Positions 1-9,900 of a stretch of 64,000 nucleotides of DNA are shown here, piece after piece; positions within the stretch are counted from its first letter, which is position 1; each line of letters opens with the position of its first letter. The DNA is taken from NCBI RefSeq assembly GCF_025370785.1, contig NZ_JAMXFA010000007.1:124001-188000 (forward strand), read 5' to 3'. The notes beneath the pieces were generated by a model that saw nothing but the letters and a program-made list of their open reading frames with translations, was not told the DNA's origin and did not search any database. A program made the position numbers and the translations under genes. This DNA is from Laspinema olomoucense D3b (GTDB lineage: Bacteria > Cyanobacteriota > Cyanobacteriia > Cyanobacteriales > Laspinemataceae).

Positions 1-158
1 CAGGTCTAGAGTAAATACCCAAAGCCTACACCTCGATTCAACATCGTTTCCTGTTCATGGACAATATCTTCGGGAACCTAAGCCAACCGTCGAACCCGTT
101 TCGATTGAGATCAATTATGGATACTCAAGAGAGCACCGTCCTGACTTAAAGCAATTTA

Positions 159-1019
159 TCATGGACTTGATTTGTAGTTCAGACGGCGATGTTCCGTTAA
201 ATAAGGGAAAAAGTGTCCGACTGGACCAGGACCTTGCCCAATCTCTAAGGCAAATTGTAGAGCTTCGGTGACATAGTTCTTGGCATTTTTGACCGATGTC
301 AGGGGGTCTTGACCTAATGCTAAATTGGCAGCGATCGCTGCTGACAACGTACATCCAGTCCCATGAGTATTGCGTGTTTCTACCGTTACGGTTCTCAAGG
401 TTTCTAGGCAGTCCCCATCAAACCAGACATCTACCCCGCGCAATTCTCCCGCCATGCCGCCTCCTTTGACCAAGACGCCAGAAACTCCACATTTATGGAT
501 TCTCTGAGCAGCAGCGCGCATATCATCCAAGGTATTAATTTGTAACCCGCTCAGAATTTGGGCCTCATAACGATTGGGGGTGACGATCGCCCCTAACGGC
601 ACTAAAACATCCCGCAATAATGTCACCGCTTCATCATCAATCAGTTGTGCCCCCGTCCGAGACACCATCACCGGATCCACAACTAAATTCCGGAGGTTGA
701 GGGACTGCACCCGTTCCACCACCGCTGCAATAATCTCGCGATTGAGCAGCATCCCAGTTTTGACCGCCTGCACCCTCATATCCTGGACCACGGCATCAAT
801 CTGAGCGGCGATCGCCTCCACCGGCAACCCATCCACCCGCGTTACCCCCATCGTACTTTGAGCCGTAATGCAGGTGAGGGCGCTGGTGCCATGCACCCCA
901 TGAAACGCAAACGTTTTCAAATCCGCTTGAATCCCGGCCCCCCCACCACTATCGGAACCGGCGATCGTCAAGGCGACTGGGACTATCGGCGAGAGGGAAA
1001 TTGCTTGTAGATCAGACAT
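159..1019 (-). CDS. thiD: Hydroxymethylpyrimidine/phosphomethylpyrimidine kinase ThiD
   Basis: Cytosolic enzyme of thiamine biosynthesis that phosphorylates HMP to HMP-P and then HMP-PP. The 286-residue product has the ribokinase-fold start LTIAGSDSGGGAGIQADLKT (about residues 17-36) and the C-terminal anion-hole/catalytic motif NTHGTGCTLSAA (about 217-228), with the conserved Cys in GTGC. Length is normal for a single-domain ThiD, with no fused ThiE. The first ~16 residues precede the conserved core and may be a slightly long N-terminus. ftsZ lies 98 bp upstream on the same strand. I see no TPP riboswitch in that gap. Confidence 0.96.
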   Translation of the reverse strand: MSDLQAISLSPIVPVALTIAGSDSGGGAGIQADLKTFAFHGVHGTSALTCITAQSTMGVTRVDGLPVEAIAAQIDAVVQDMRVQAVKTGMLLNREIIAAVVERVQSLNLRNLVVDPVMVSRTGAQLIDDEAVTLLRDVLVPLGAIVTPNRYEAQILSGLQINTLDDMRAAAQRIHKCGVSGVLVKGGGMAGELRGVDVWFDGDCLETLRTVTVETRNTHGTGCTLSAAIAANLALGQDPLTSVKNAKNYVTEALQFALEIGQGPGPVGHFFPYLTEHRRLNYKSSP

Positions 1020-1117
1020 CGTTCAACCCTAAACCCTTAACATTGCTCAAAAAAATCAACTGCTCACCCAGTCGAAGGGTCAGCAGTGATCAATCCCAAT
1101 TCATTAATCCTGGCTAT

Positions 1118-2404
1118 TTATCGCGGAGGGCGACGCTTTTGCAGGAAATCAGGAATATCTAATCCCGGTGGTTTACCACCACGGGAAGGATCCGGAGTCG
1201 GAGGCGGTGGGGGGGATGCGGCGGGAGGCTTAGGAATGAACCGTTGGGGTTGCACTTGAGGAACCACCCGGGCAACCTGGGTTCCAGGTTGGGGGGGGTC
1301 TGAGGAAAAGCCAGTGGCAATCACGGTGATGCGAATTTCTCCTTGGAGGCGTTCGTCAATCACGGCACCAAAAATAATATTGGCATTGGGATCAACCACT
1401 TCGTAGACCGTTTCCGCTGCTGCATTCACCTCATGCAACGTCAAATCCGTGCCGCCGGTAATATTCAAGACAACGCCCTTGGCCCCTTCAATCGAGGATT
1501 CGAGTAAAGGAGAAGAAATAGCACTCAAGGCCGCTTCTCTGGCCCGGGATTTACCTGAACCGACACCAATTCCCATTAACGCCGACCCGGCATCGGCCAT
1601 CACCGCTCGCACATCGGCAAAGTCCACATTCACCAGACCTGGAATCGTAATAATATCTGAAATCCCCTGAACCCCTTGGCGGAGGATATCATCAGCCACT
1701 CGAAACGCTTCCTGTACCGGAGTTTGTTCCGAAATCACCGAGAGCAACTTATCGTTGGGGATCACGATTAGGGTATCGACCCGACTTTGGAGGGCAGCGA
1801 TGCCTTCTTCCGCTTGGTTCGTGCGCCGACGGCCCTCGAATATAAACGGACGGGTGACAACCCCTACAGTCAGCGCCCCAACTTCCTTGGCCGCTTCGGC
1901 GACGATGGGGGCAGCCCCGGTGCCGGTCCCACCCCCCATACCTGCGGTAATGAACACGAGGTCAGAATGTTCTAAGGCATGAGCAATCTCATCGCGAGAC
2001 TCCTCTGCGGCCTTTTGACCGATGGCGGGATTGCCACCTGCGCCGAGACCTCTGGTCAGTTTTTGTCCGACTTGTAGGCGTTTGGTTGCCGTGGATAGGA
2101 CTAGAGCTTGGGCATCGGTATTCACCGCCCAAAATTCTACTCCCGAAACTTCACTTGCAATCATGCGGTTGACAGCATTGCATCCACCGCCGCCTACGCC
2201 AATGACTTTAATTTTGGCTATGCTACTCGGCACAATATCGTTACTCCTGGTTTCTTCCCCGGGGAGCCGGTTATCGCGATTTTGACCCAATATTAACCCT
2301 GTGTTGTTAAAAGGATTGGAGTTATCTACTGCCACGGGAAAACCTGTCGGTTCTTCAGAATGAGGGCTTTCATTTCCAACCCCTAGTTTACTATTAAGTG
2401 TCAT
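1118..2404 (-). CDS. ftsZ: Cell division GTPase FtsZ
   Basis: Tubulin-like GTPase that polymerises into the Z ring at midcell. The 428-residue product has the nucleotide loop [13 protein letters not shown] (about residues 69-81), the tubulin signature [10 protein letters not shown] (about 157-166) and the T7 catalytic-loop segment [12 protein letters not shown] Pro-rich linker ([14 protein letters not shown]) leads to a conserved C-terminal tail, [15 protein letters not shown], of the kind that docks FtsA/ZipN-type partners. A ~60-residue N-terminal extension before the GTPase core is common in cyanobacterial FtsZ. ftsQ lies 189 bp upstream on the same strand, the usual order in this phylum. 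Confidence 0.98.
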   Translation of the reverse strand: MTLNSKLGVGNESPHSEEPTGFPVAVDNSNPFNNTGLILGQNRDNRLPGEETRSNDIVPSSIAKIKVIGVGGGGCNAVNRMIASEVSGVEFWAVNTDAQALVLSTATKRLQVGQKLTRGLGAGGNPAIGQKAAEESRDEIAHALEHSDLVFITAGMGGGTGTGAAPIVAEAAKEVGALTVGVVTRPFIFEGRRRTNQAEEGIAALQSRVDTLIVIPNDKLLSVISEQTPVQEAFRVADDILRQGVQGISDIITIPGLVNVDFADVRAVMADAGSALMGIGVGSGKSRAREAALSAISSPLLESSIEGAKGVVLNITGGTDLTLHEVNAAAETVYEVVDPNANIIFGAVIDERLQGEIRITVIATGFSSDPPQPGTQVARVVPQVQPQRFIPKPPAASPPPPPTPDPSRGGKPPGLDIPDFLQKRRPPR

Positions 2405-2593
2405 TGGTATTGGGAACGGTAGAGATACAACTTCTGAAATGAGGGCAGATCAAAGTCAACTATAGGCTATGTTGCCCAAGATTACCAACTTTAGCACTGA
2501 TTAGTTTTGCCAATCTGTCAAGGGTAATCATACTGACCCTCTAGTGAACCCAAACTTGAACCGGACTTGTCTTGGGTTTGAGTTTGGGTTTTT

Positions 2594-3487
2594 TCAAGGA
2601 ATTTCAGGGGTGGGGACGGTTTGAGGGGCAGTTACACCTACGCGTTGAAGGGACGGGCGATCGGGATTGGTCAGGTCAATATAAGCAATTTGAGCTAAAT
2701 CAATCTGGTTCGGTAAATCTCCCATCTGACCCAACCGGGTCACCTGTTCAGCAAAGTGAGGGCTGTAAGGGCCACAATGAACCACTCCTAGTTCGGTTTT
2801 TAAAATCAAATTCGCCGGGTCCTGCCAGTTGATTTCTTGAATTTTTATGGGACTGCGACGAATGGCTTGATAGACAGATTTCCACTCGGAACGGTACTGC
2901 TCCAAAGGGCCGACTGCCCGGAGTTGGGGCAGTTGAGCGGTGGGATCTAGGGCGGTATAGCTTTCCAAGGGCATCCACATTCCCTGTTCATCGAGCAAAC
3001 CCACTGATGGCATCCCGGGGGACTCTACTGCTGGAGTCGCGCTCAGTCCGGGGGGGGTATCGGTGGGGAGCCCTGGGGCGATCGCCACACTACTGGCGAT
3101 TGCCACGGGATAGCGTTCGTGGACCGTCACCTTTAGTCCCAGGGGAAAAAGCTGCCGAGAAACGGTTGCTTTGGCGATCGGGCCTTGGGATTCTAACTCC
3201 CGGGCTAGTTCTTGCGGTCGAACTTGCAGCATAGAGAGGGGGTAAGTCAGTGGCAGCAGGGAGCGAATCGCCCGGTCGGACAAAAATTCATTCCCGTCGA
3301 TTTCGACTTGTTCAGGGGCGTCAATCACTAAAGCTGGTGAGGTGGTCGTCCATAATAAAAATCCCGCCAGGGAACTGACCGCTAACAGTTGCCAACCGGC
3401 TTGGAAAACTTTCTGACTTCGCGATCGCCTCAGTTGACGACGGCGACGCGCTAACTCGGACTGAGAGACCGTTCCGATGGTATCCAT
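2594..3487 (-). CDS. ftsQ: Cell division protein FtsQ/DivIB
   Basis: Bitopic divisome protein linking early and late division proteins. The 297-residue product has a basic cytoplasmic head (ARRRRQLRRSRSQK, about residues 12-25) and one transmembrane helix at about 32-50. An FtsQ-type POTRA domain follows (VEIDGNEFLSDRAI onwards), then a beta domain with the segment SPIKIQEINWQDPANLILKT. The tail is Pro/Thr-rich. It is upstream of ftsZ on the same strand. The identification rests on domain order and on the ftsQ-ftsZ linkage, because FtsQ sequences diverge strongly. Confidence 0.9.
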   Translation of the reverse strand: MDTIGTVSQSELARRRRQLRRSRSQKVFQAGWQLLAVSSLAGFLLWTTTSPALVIDAPEQVEIDGNEFLSDRAIRSLLPLTYPLSMLQVRPQELARELESQGPIAKATVSRQLFPLGLKVTVHERYPVAIASSVAIAPGLPTDTPPGLSATPAVESPGMPSVGLLDEQGMWMPLESYTALDPTAQLPQLRAVGPLEQYRSEWKSVYQAIRRSPIKIQEINWQDPANLILKTELGVVHCGPYSPHFAEQVTRLGQMGDLPNQIDLAQIAYIDLTNPDRPSLQRVGVTAPQTVPTPEIP

Positions 3488-4051
3488 CCTAACCGTTTAA
3501 GCTAACTGGGACACAACTAGATACACCCAAACTTTACCTCTTGTCAAGGAATAACCTTGACCCTTTTGCACTGACAACCCTCACAATTCCGACTCCCTAA
3601 ACCCACTGGGGAATCCTTTGGTGATGAAATCCAGACTTACTATTCCGCCTCGGGCTCTAAAATTAGCAGGTTTCGGGATGGAGAGGGCTGCTCCACCCTG
3701 TTTTTATTCACTTATTTTAACCTCGCGATTTGGGCTTTTAATCCAGGCTATGCCCGGTCGCGCGTCTGTACCCTCCCCCACTTACCTCCGGTGCTGGGAT
3801 TCAATTGGATTCCAGGCCCCCAACTTGACGCCCCCGCTTCTTCCGCCGGAGTAGGACTTGCTGGAGGGATCCAGCATTTCTATTGCAGCGGAGGGACAAT
3901 TCATAGACTGCCCCCTGCGATCGGGTTACCTCCGACTCAACCCTGTAAGTCCTCTGTTATAGGGGCGATTTTCTAGGATACTACTTCCGGCCTGTTCAAG
4001 TTGGGACCCTTGCCAGGGGGTGATAAACTCCTAACTTCTAAAGACAACCAA

Positions 4052-4107
4052 CAGGATTGCAGCCCTGTTGTCTAAAGTCTCCCCTAAACACAAGGGCCGC
4101 AATCCTG
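4052..4107. repeat. Imperfect long inverted repeat with a competing hairpin
   Basis: The left arm starting CAGGATTGCAGCCCT is mirrored by the right arm AAGGGCCGCAATCCTG; about 16 of 19 positions pair around a ~17 nt spacer. The left arm can instead form a local hairpin, CAACAGG (4049-4055) with CCTGTTG (4064-4070). It could be a degenerate small mobile element or an RNA switch. The function is unknown. Confidence 0.5.
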
Positions 4108-4197
4108 CAAAGATTCTAATGGCGGGGGTAGTGAAAACTCAATTATTAATCCGCAATCAGCCCTCCTTTGGGTCCTCAGTGGGGGGATGGTCAGTCG

Positions 4198-4275
4198 AGC
4201 TCTTGCCAACTTCTCTTAAGCCGATTGGCGTTAATTAGGGGGTACAGGGGAAGCAATCCGTTTTTTTGCAAGAGG
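4198..4275. repeat. TIR-bounded ~80 bp element, copy B
   Basis: Its ends read AGCTCTTGCCAAC and TTTTTGCAAGAGGT as imperfect terminal inverted repeats. The interior contains AAGCCGATTGGCGTTA, a G-rich run, and a CAATC-x-GTT segment. All of these recur in the same order in the element at 41794-41873. It is too short to encode a protein, so it looks like a non-autonomous (MITE-like) element. Confidence 0.65.
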
Positions 4276-4410
4276 TCAGTAAAGATCACTCGGGCAATTC
4301 TAGGTTCATCATCATAAGTAACTCTAAGTCATGCAAATTGTTACGGAACGAGAACCTATACTACAGAAATATTTGAAGAAGGGATCAACAGTTGGGGAGA
4401 GTTAATTAAC

Positions 4411-5793
4411 ATGAAACTAGATTTGCCGAGATTTTATAAAGCTTGTAATCCGAGTAAAGTATTGGATATGGCGAATGAGGAGGATCGAGAATACTATATT
4501 GATTTTTCTCCAGTTCGCGGCGGTAATATTATCCGAGAACTGGGGAGAACTATTAGTTTGCTCTCGGGAGATGAACCTACCTGTCAGCTCTTTACGGGAC
4601 ATATTGGCTGTGGGAAATCCACTGAATTATTTCGGCTCAAAAAAGACTTGGAAGAGGAAGGATATCATGTAGTGTATTTCGAGTCTTCTCATGATTTGGA
4701 TATGGCTGACGTAGATATTACTGAAATTCTATTGAGTATTGCCCGTCAAGTTTCAGAAAGTTTAGAGAAGATTAACCTCTGCGTTGAACCCCAACGGGGG
4801 TTTCGAGATTTACTGAAAGGCGCTGCAGATCTGTTGCAAACTCCTATAGAACTGAGCGGGGAAGCCTCCCTTCCCGGGATTGGAACGTTTAGTGCCAGCA
4901 CTGAGGGAGAGGTGGGCTTTTCCTTGCCTGGGGGCATTGGTTCAATTACGGCTAAAGCTCGACATAGCCCCCGTTTAAGGCAACAGTTGCGGCAATATTT
5001 AGAGCCACGTACTAATAATATTTTGGAAGCGATTAATAGTGAATTGCTGAATCCCGCGACGGAGATTCTCAATCAGCGCGGCAAAAAAGGATTGGTGGCG
5101 ATCGTGGATAATTTAGACCGGGTGGATAGTGTTAGAAAACCCTCGGGACGCACCCAACCGGAATATCTCTTTGTCGATCGCGGGGAGCAATTGCGGAAGC
5201 TGAATTGTCATGTGGTTTATACCATTCCCTTGTCTTTAATTTTTTCCAATGACTTGGGCCGCTTGAGTTCTCGATTTGGGGTTAAACCGAAGGTTTTACC
5301 AATGGTTCCCATACGAGAACGGGATGGGAGTGTCTATGCTGAGGGGATGAAGTTACTCAGAAATATGGTCCTTGCCCGGGCATTTCCCCATATTCCCGTA
5401 TTGGAACGAGAAGAGATGATTACCTCGGTGTTTGATTGTTCGGAAACCTTAAATCGCTTGTGCAGTGTGAGTGGGGGTCATGTTCGGAATTTACTGGGGC
5501 TGCTTTATAGTTGTCTACAGTTACAAGACCCTCCATTTTCCCGCCACTGTCTTGAAAATGTGATTAAAGAATATCGGGACGATCTGATTGCGGCGATTAC
5601 GGATGAGGAGTGGGAGTTATTATTTCAAGCGTTGGAACAGAAGCACGTCCAAGGGGATGAGGATTATCAACTGTTGTTGAGAAGTATGTTTCTGTTTGAG
5701 TATCGCGATCGCGATGGACGGTGGTATTGGATTAATCCAGCTTTGGCTGAAGCCCCTAAATTTAAGGAATGGATGTCAGAATATCCAGCCTAA
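4411..5793 (+). CDS. P-loop ATPase of the STAND/AAA type, partner candidate of the WD40 protein
   Basis: The 460-residue soluble NTPase has Walker A GHIGCGKST (about residues 63-71), a Walker B-like strand GLVAIVDNLDRV (about 230-241), a segment EPRTNNILEAIN before it, and a C-terminal helical region with SGGHVRNLLGLLYS (about 360-373) resembling the arginine-sensor/winged-helix part of AAA/STAND ATPases. No transmembrane segment or effector domain is seen. The next gene on the same strand (6946) is a TPR-STAND-WD40 giant. From memory, genes of this kind are frequent in filamentous cyanobacteria and have no assigned function. The ATP-binding call is sure; the role is unknown. Confidence 0.85.
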   Translation: MKLDLPRFYKACNPSKVLDMANEEDREYYIDFSPVRGGNIIRELGRTISLLSGDEPTCQLFTGHIGCGKSTELFRLKKDLEEEGYHVVYFESSHDLDMADVDITEILLSIARQVSESLEKINLCVEPQRGFRDLLKGAADLLQTPIELSGEASLPGIGTFSASTEGEVGFSLPGGIGSITAKARHSPRLRQQLRQYLEPRTNNILEAINSELLNPATEILNQRGKKGLVAIVDNLDRVDSVRKPSGRTQPEYLFVDRGEQLRKLNCHVVYTIPLSLIFSNDLGRLSSRFGVKPKVLPMVPIRERDGSVYAEGMKLLRNMVLARAFPHIPVLEREEMITSVFDCSETLNRLCSVSGGHVRNLLGLLYSCLQLQDPPFSRHCLENVIKEYRDDLIAAITDEEWELLFQALEQKHVQGDEDYQLLLRSMFLFEYRDRDGRWYWINPALAEAPKFKEWMSEYPA

Positions 5794-6945
5794 ATCCAGG
5801 TGCTCTACCTTTGTCCCGATCTTTTTTATCTTCATCTGAACACTGTTAGGGCTTAGGTGGAAGTCTCACCGGGCAATTGAAAAAAATTCCCCAACTGCAG
5901 GCGATCGCCCCTCTACTATCCCACCCCGAGTTGGGCGATCTCTTGAGTCCTATAAAATGGTGCGAATTTTACCCCAATTTTAGCTCCAGATCGTCGCGAC
6001 AAACTGCTATCCCCCGGGCAATACAGATGGAACCCTATTTGTCAAGAGAGGAGTGAATCTTTCACTCTCTCTCCCATCTGAAAAATGACTTAAAAAAGCA
6101 GGATGAACACTAGCAAACTTTATCCCCATTGGTTTAGCGCTCTATTTTATCCGCTTGAGTGGTATCCCCTTTAAAGGGAATCGGTTTACGATATTTTTCT
6201 GGGATTTTTTGGCCTTGGGGTTCCCGTCGAGTTTTTGAATTTGACAGAAGCTAAGAAACGTTTATGATTAAGACCCAAGTCCTGTTAAAACAGTGACTCA
6301 TTTCCCCGAAAGCACCAACTCCAGTAACCCTTCTTAGGATGGAAACGGAGCTAAAAGGTAGTTAGGATCATAGAAGCGATCGGGATTTTTTATCCCCAAC
6401 CAAACTGATAGAGCAAATCTCCCCGGTTCGCTCAGGGGTGTAGGGTCTATCCCCCCAAGGGGTTACTCCCTCCCCCCTTGATCTAAATGATTTGGAAGGA
6501 CTATATCATAGAAAGAGCAAACCAATCGGAAGGGAATGATCATGAAAAACCAAAATTAGGATTAAGTTATCTCGTCTGGGCATTCCTCCTGACCCAAATC
6601 GGGAGATTATTATCCAACCCGAGAAAATTATCGGTCTGTTGAGCGCAGTTCGCCAGTAGTGGAATCCAGGGGAGGAGGTGCAGGGGAACAATCCTAAGTT
6701 ACCAAGAAAGATAGGGTCTTTTATCTGTACAATAAGAACCGGATCGTTGAGGCGAAGTTGCCCCAGATAAAATTAGGAGATCGGGGGTGGATCGTTACTG
6801 CATCTGGGCAAAAAGTAGGTAACAAGGAGATTAGGCTCCCCACCCAAACTGATTACTCAGGGGATAAAAAAATAAGCATAAGATAGTTTGGGGTGGTGAC
6901 TATGGTATTGATTTGGCTTTTGAATAGAGCAGAACGACAGAAGTT
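5794..6945. other. Gene-free 1.15 kb gap between the two NTPase genes
   Basis: No coding sequence of family quality is seen. The only notable items are a 15-codon reading frame whose stop overlaps the start of the 6946 gene (see 6902-6949) and a 23-codon ATG frame near 6103 without a good ribosome site. The gap may carry a long 5' leader or decayed DNA. Confidence 0.5.
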
Positions 6946-6949
6946 ATGA
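6902..6949 (+). CDS. Possible 15-codon leader ORF overlapping the STAND-WD40 start
   Basis: ATG at 6902 opens a frame encoding MVLIWLLNRAERQKL. It ends in TGA (6947-6949), which overlaps the ATG (6946) of the large gene as ATGA, the classic geometry for translational coupling. A purine-rich stretch (GGGGTGGTG) precedes it. It may be chance: the frame is short and the only support is spacing and overlap. Confidence 0.3.
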   Translation: MVLIWLLNRAERQKL

Positions 6950-9900
6950 CTGACCTAGACCCACCCATTGAATTTTCCCTCTATAACGATCGCTCCTTAC
7001 AGAAGTTGGTCAGAGCCATTGCTCTGTCTGAGGGAAATTTTTCTTTAATTTTAGTCCGGTGCAATTATGTGACATTGCAGCGGAGTATGCTCCAACGTCT
7101 TGAATCTCTGTGTCAGGAAATTTCCGAGGAAGGACGTTCTGTACATTCTATGGTTCTCCCCAAAACGGTCAGCACCCTTTACAGCACGGTGAGGGACTCT
7201 CTGGATCAGAAGCAACCCCTGGCGGTGATGATTTTTGGGTTGGATAGCACCAACGGTTTGGAACAGTTGCTGGTATCGGCCAATCAGGTGCGAGATGAGT
7301 TTCGCAACAGTTTTTCTTTTCCCCTGATTTGGTGGGTGACGGAGGAGGTACTCGCTTCTTTGATTCGGTTTGCACCGGATTTTAAAAGTTGGGCGGCCAC
7401 CTCGATTAAATTTGAGATGGAAACGAATAGCTTGCTGGATTTGCTGCACCAAGAGGCGGGGAGTCTGATTCCGCAGCTCTTACAACCCGGACCGAAAGAA
7501 GGCGGATATGAAAGGTTTATCCCCAGTCCCCTGGAGTCCAACCGGCGCAAGGAACTGGAGTCGGCGGTTAAAGATTTACACAGTCGCGGGGTGACTTTGG
7601 ATGGGGAACTCTGTGCCAGTGTCCAGTTTGTCCTGGGTCGTGATGAGTTTTGCCGCGATCGCCTGGATCTAGCTGAAGTGCATTATCACGAAAGTTTGAC
7701 ATGGTGGCAGCATATCGGTCCGGGTTCACCTCTCACGGACCCGGAACAGCAGGCCCCAGAAATCTGCCTCCAGGAGGTTTCCTCCCCGGACCTCGAACGC
7801 CTGGGTCTGTTGTGGTTTCATTTAGGATTGTTGTATTGCCGCAAAGCCGAACTCTACCAGGCTCAAAGTCAGCAACACCTGATGGAAGCGGAATCCTATC
7901 TCGATCGCGCCTTGAATCTGTTTGAGTCCGGGGGGCGATTAGATTGTGTGGCGCAACTGAGCCCCCTCTTAGGAGAGGTCCTCGCAAGGCTACAGCGCTG
8001 GGATCGCTTGCAGGTGCAGGTGGAAAAAACGGTGGATCTCCATGAAAAACACCCGGTTCAACTGGCCCGGGATTATGGATTTATGGCCGAAGTCGCCCTG
8101 GCGCGGTTGGAGTGGGAAAAGTCGAAAGAGTATGCCCAAAAGGCGATCGCTGCTTTAGCCTTGGCCCCTGTCACCCAGCGCCAAGAACAAGGATTGTATT
8201 TGTACTTACTCGCCCGGGCCACGGTCCCTGAGTTGAGCCTTCAGGAGCCAAAAGAGGCGAACTGCAAGTTAAAGGATTCGGCCCCCTCGTGGTATCAACA
8301 GTCCCAAGCGGCGATCGAAATTCTCAATTTAGCCCAACAAGTCAGTAAACCCGAACGGGACCCTCAACTTTATATTTCAATTTTAAAGCTGCTGCGATCG
8401 CTTTATTTTGAGCATCAGGAGTATGTAGAAGCTTTTCGCCTCAAACAAGAACAACGCTCGATTGAAACCCTCTATGGGTTCCGGGCTTTTGTCGGGGCCG
8501 GATTGCTGCAACCCCAAACCAAGGCGCATCTGCAACTCTTAAATCAGACGGACGATCGCCTCAATAATCCTCCTCATTCCGAATTTTTAGGTCTTCCCCA
8601 AGAAATCGCGGCGGCGGGTCGTCGTGCCCATATTGAATGCTTGCTCGAACGCATGACTCGCGCCGATAAAAAACTTACCATTTTGTATGGAGACTCTGGG
8701 GTGGGCAAATCCTCCTTGGTGAATGCCGGATTTGTTCCAGCATTAGTGGGACGGGCCATCGGCGATCGCCTTGCTTTGCCCGTGGTCCTGCGGTCCTATA
8801 CCGATTGGGTTGCCACTCTCTCCAAACGCCTCCATGAAACCATCTGCCAAACTCTGGGAATTCCCCTAGAACCCGCTATGGAGTGGGCCGAACTCGATGG
8901 GAACCTAGAGCCCGCTAAAAGCCTGAACCCACAGAACTCCGCTGACCTTGGAGAACCCGAATCGGCTTTATCCATGCTGCGGGCCAACGTTAATCGCAAT
9001 CTGTTAACGGTGATTGTTTTTGACCAGTTTGAAGAGTTTTTCTTTGTTCATAAAACTCAGGAAAGTCGGCAAGAATTCTATCGCTTCTTACAAATCTGCC
9101 TCGATATTCCCTTTGTTAAAGTCATCCTGTCCCTGAGAACAGATTTCTTACATTATTTATTAGACTGCGAACGCTTATGCTATCTCGATGCGATTAATAA
9201 CGATATTCTCAGTAAAGAAATTCGCTATCAACTCAGTGATTTTTCCGCAGTCCAGGCGGTTGAGGTGATTCAGCGCTTAACAGAACGGTCCCAATTTTAC
9301 TTGGAAACTGAACTGATTGAGGCATTAGTTCGGGATTTGGCGAATGAAACAGGTCAGGTGCGCCCCATTGAATTGCAACTCGTCGGCGCTCAACTGCAAG
9401 ATGATGAAGAAAAAATCACCACCCTAGAACAGTACCAAAAGCTGGGCGATCGCCCCAAGGAAATCCTGATTGCGCGATCGCTCGTCCAAGTCATTCGCGA
9501 CTGTGGACCGGATAATGAAAAACCGGCTTGGGAAGTCCTGTACCGTCTCACCAATCAAAACAATACCCGACCCCTGCGCACCCAAGAAGAACTAGCCGCA
9601 TCCGCACAGATCACCCCGGCACAACTGGACTTAATTTTAAAAATTCTCGAAGGAGCCGGTTTAGTCTTTATTCACCGAGAAGAATCCGGCGATCGCTATC
9701 AACTCGTCCATGACTATCTCGTTCACCCCGTCCGCCAAAAATACGAAACCGATTTTGGTCCCGAAGCCCGGTTAGTCAAGGCCGAAGAAGCAAAAAAAAT
9801 GACCCAAGTGCAACTGGAAAAAAGCAATAAAACCCTCAAACGTCAGCGGGGATTTTTAGGCTTTTTCGTCGGGTTACTAGCGGCTGCCAGTGTGTTCGCC

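Larger units (their letters stand above)
3488..4410. other. Gene-free region between ftsQ and the 4411 ATPase gene
   Basis: No convincing coding sequence is seen on either strand. It holds the divergent promoters of ftsQ and the 4411 gene, an imperfect 19 bp inverted repeat at 4052-4107 with an alternative smaller hairpin, and a copy of the ~80 bp TIR element at 4198-4275. Confidence 0.6.

Noticed and set aside
1020-1117. TPP riboswitch before thiD
   Set aside because: The 98 bp gap has no CUGAGA or comparable conserved motifs.
3618-3976. Plus-strand frames upstream of the 4411 gene
   Set aside because: No ribosome site, amino-acid composition unlike real proteins and overlapping frames; treated as noise.
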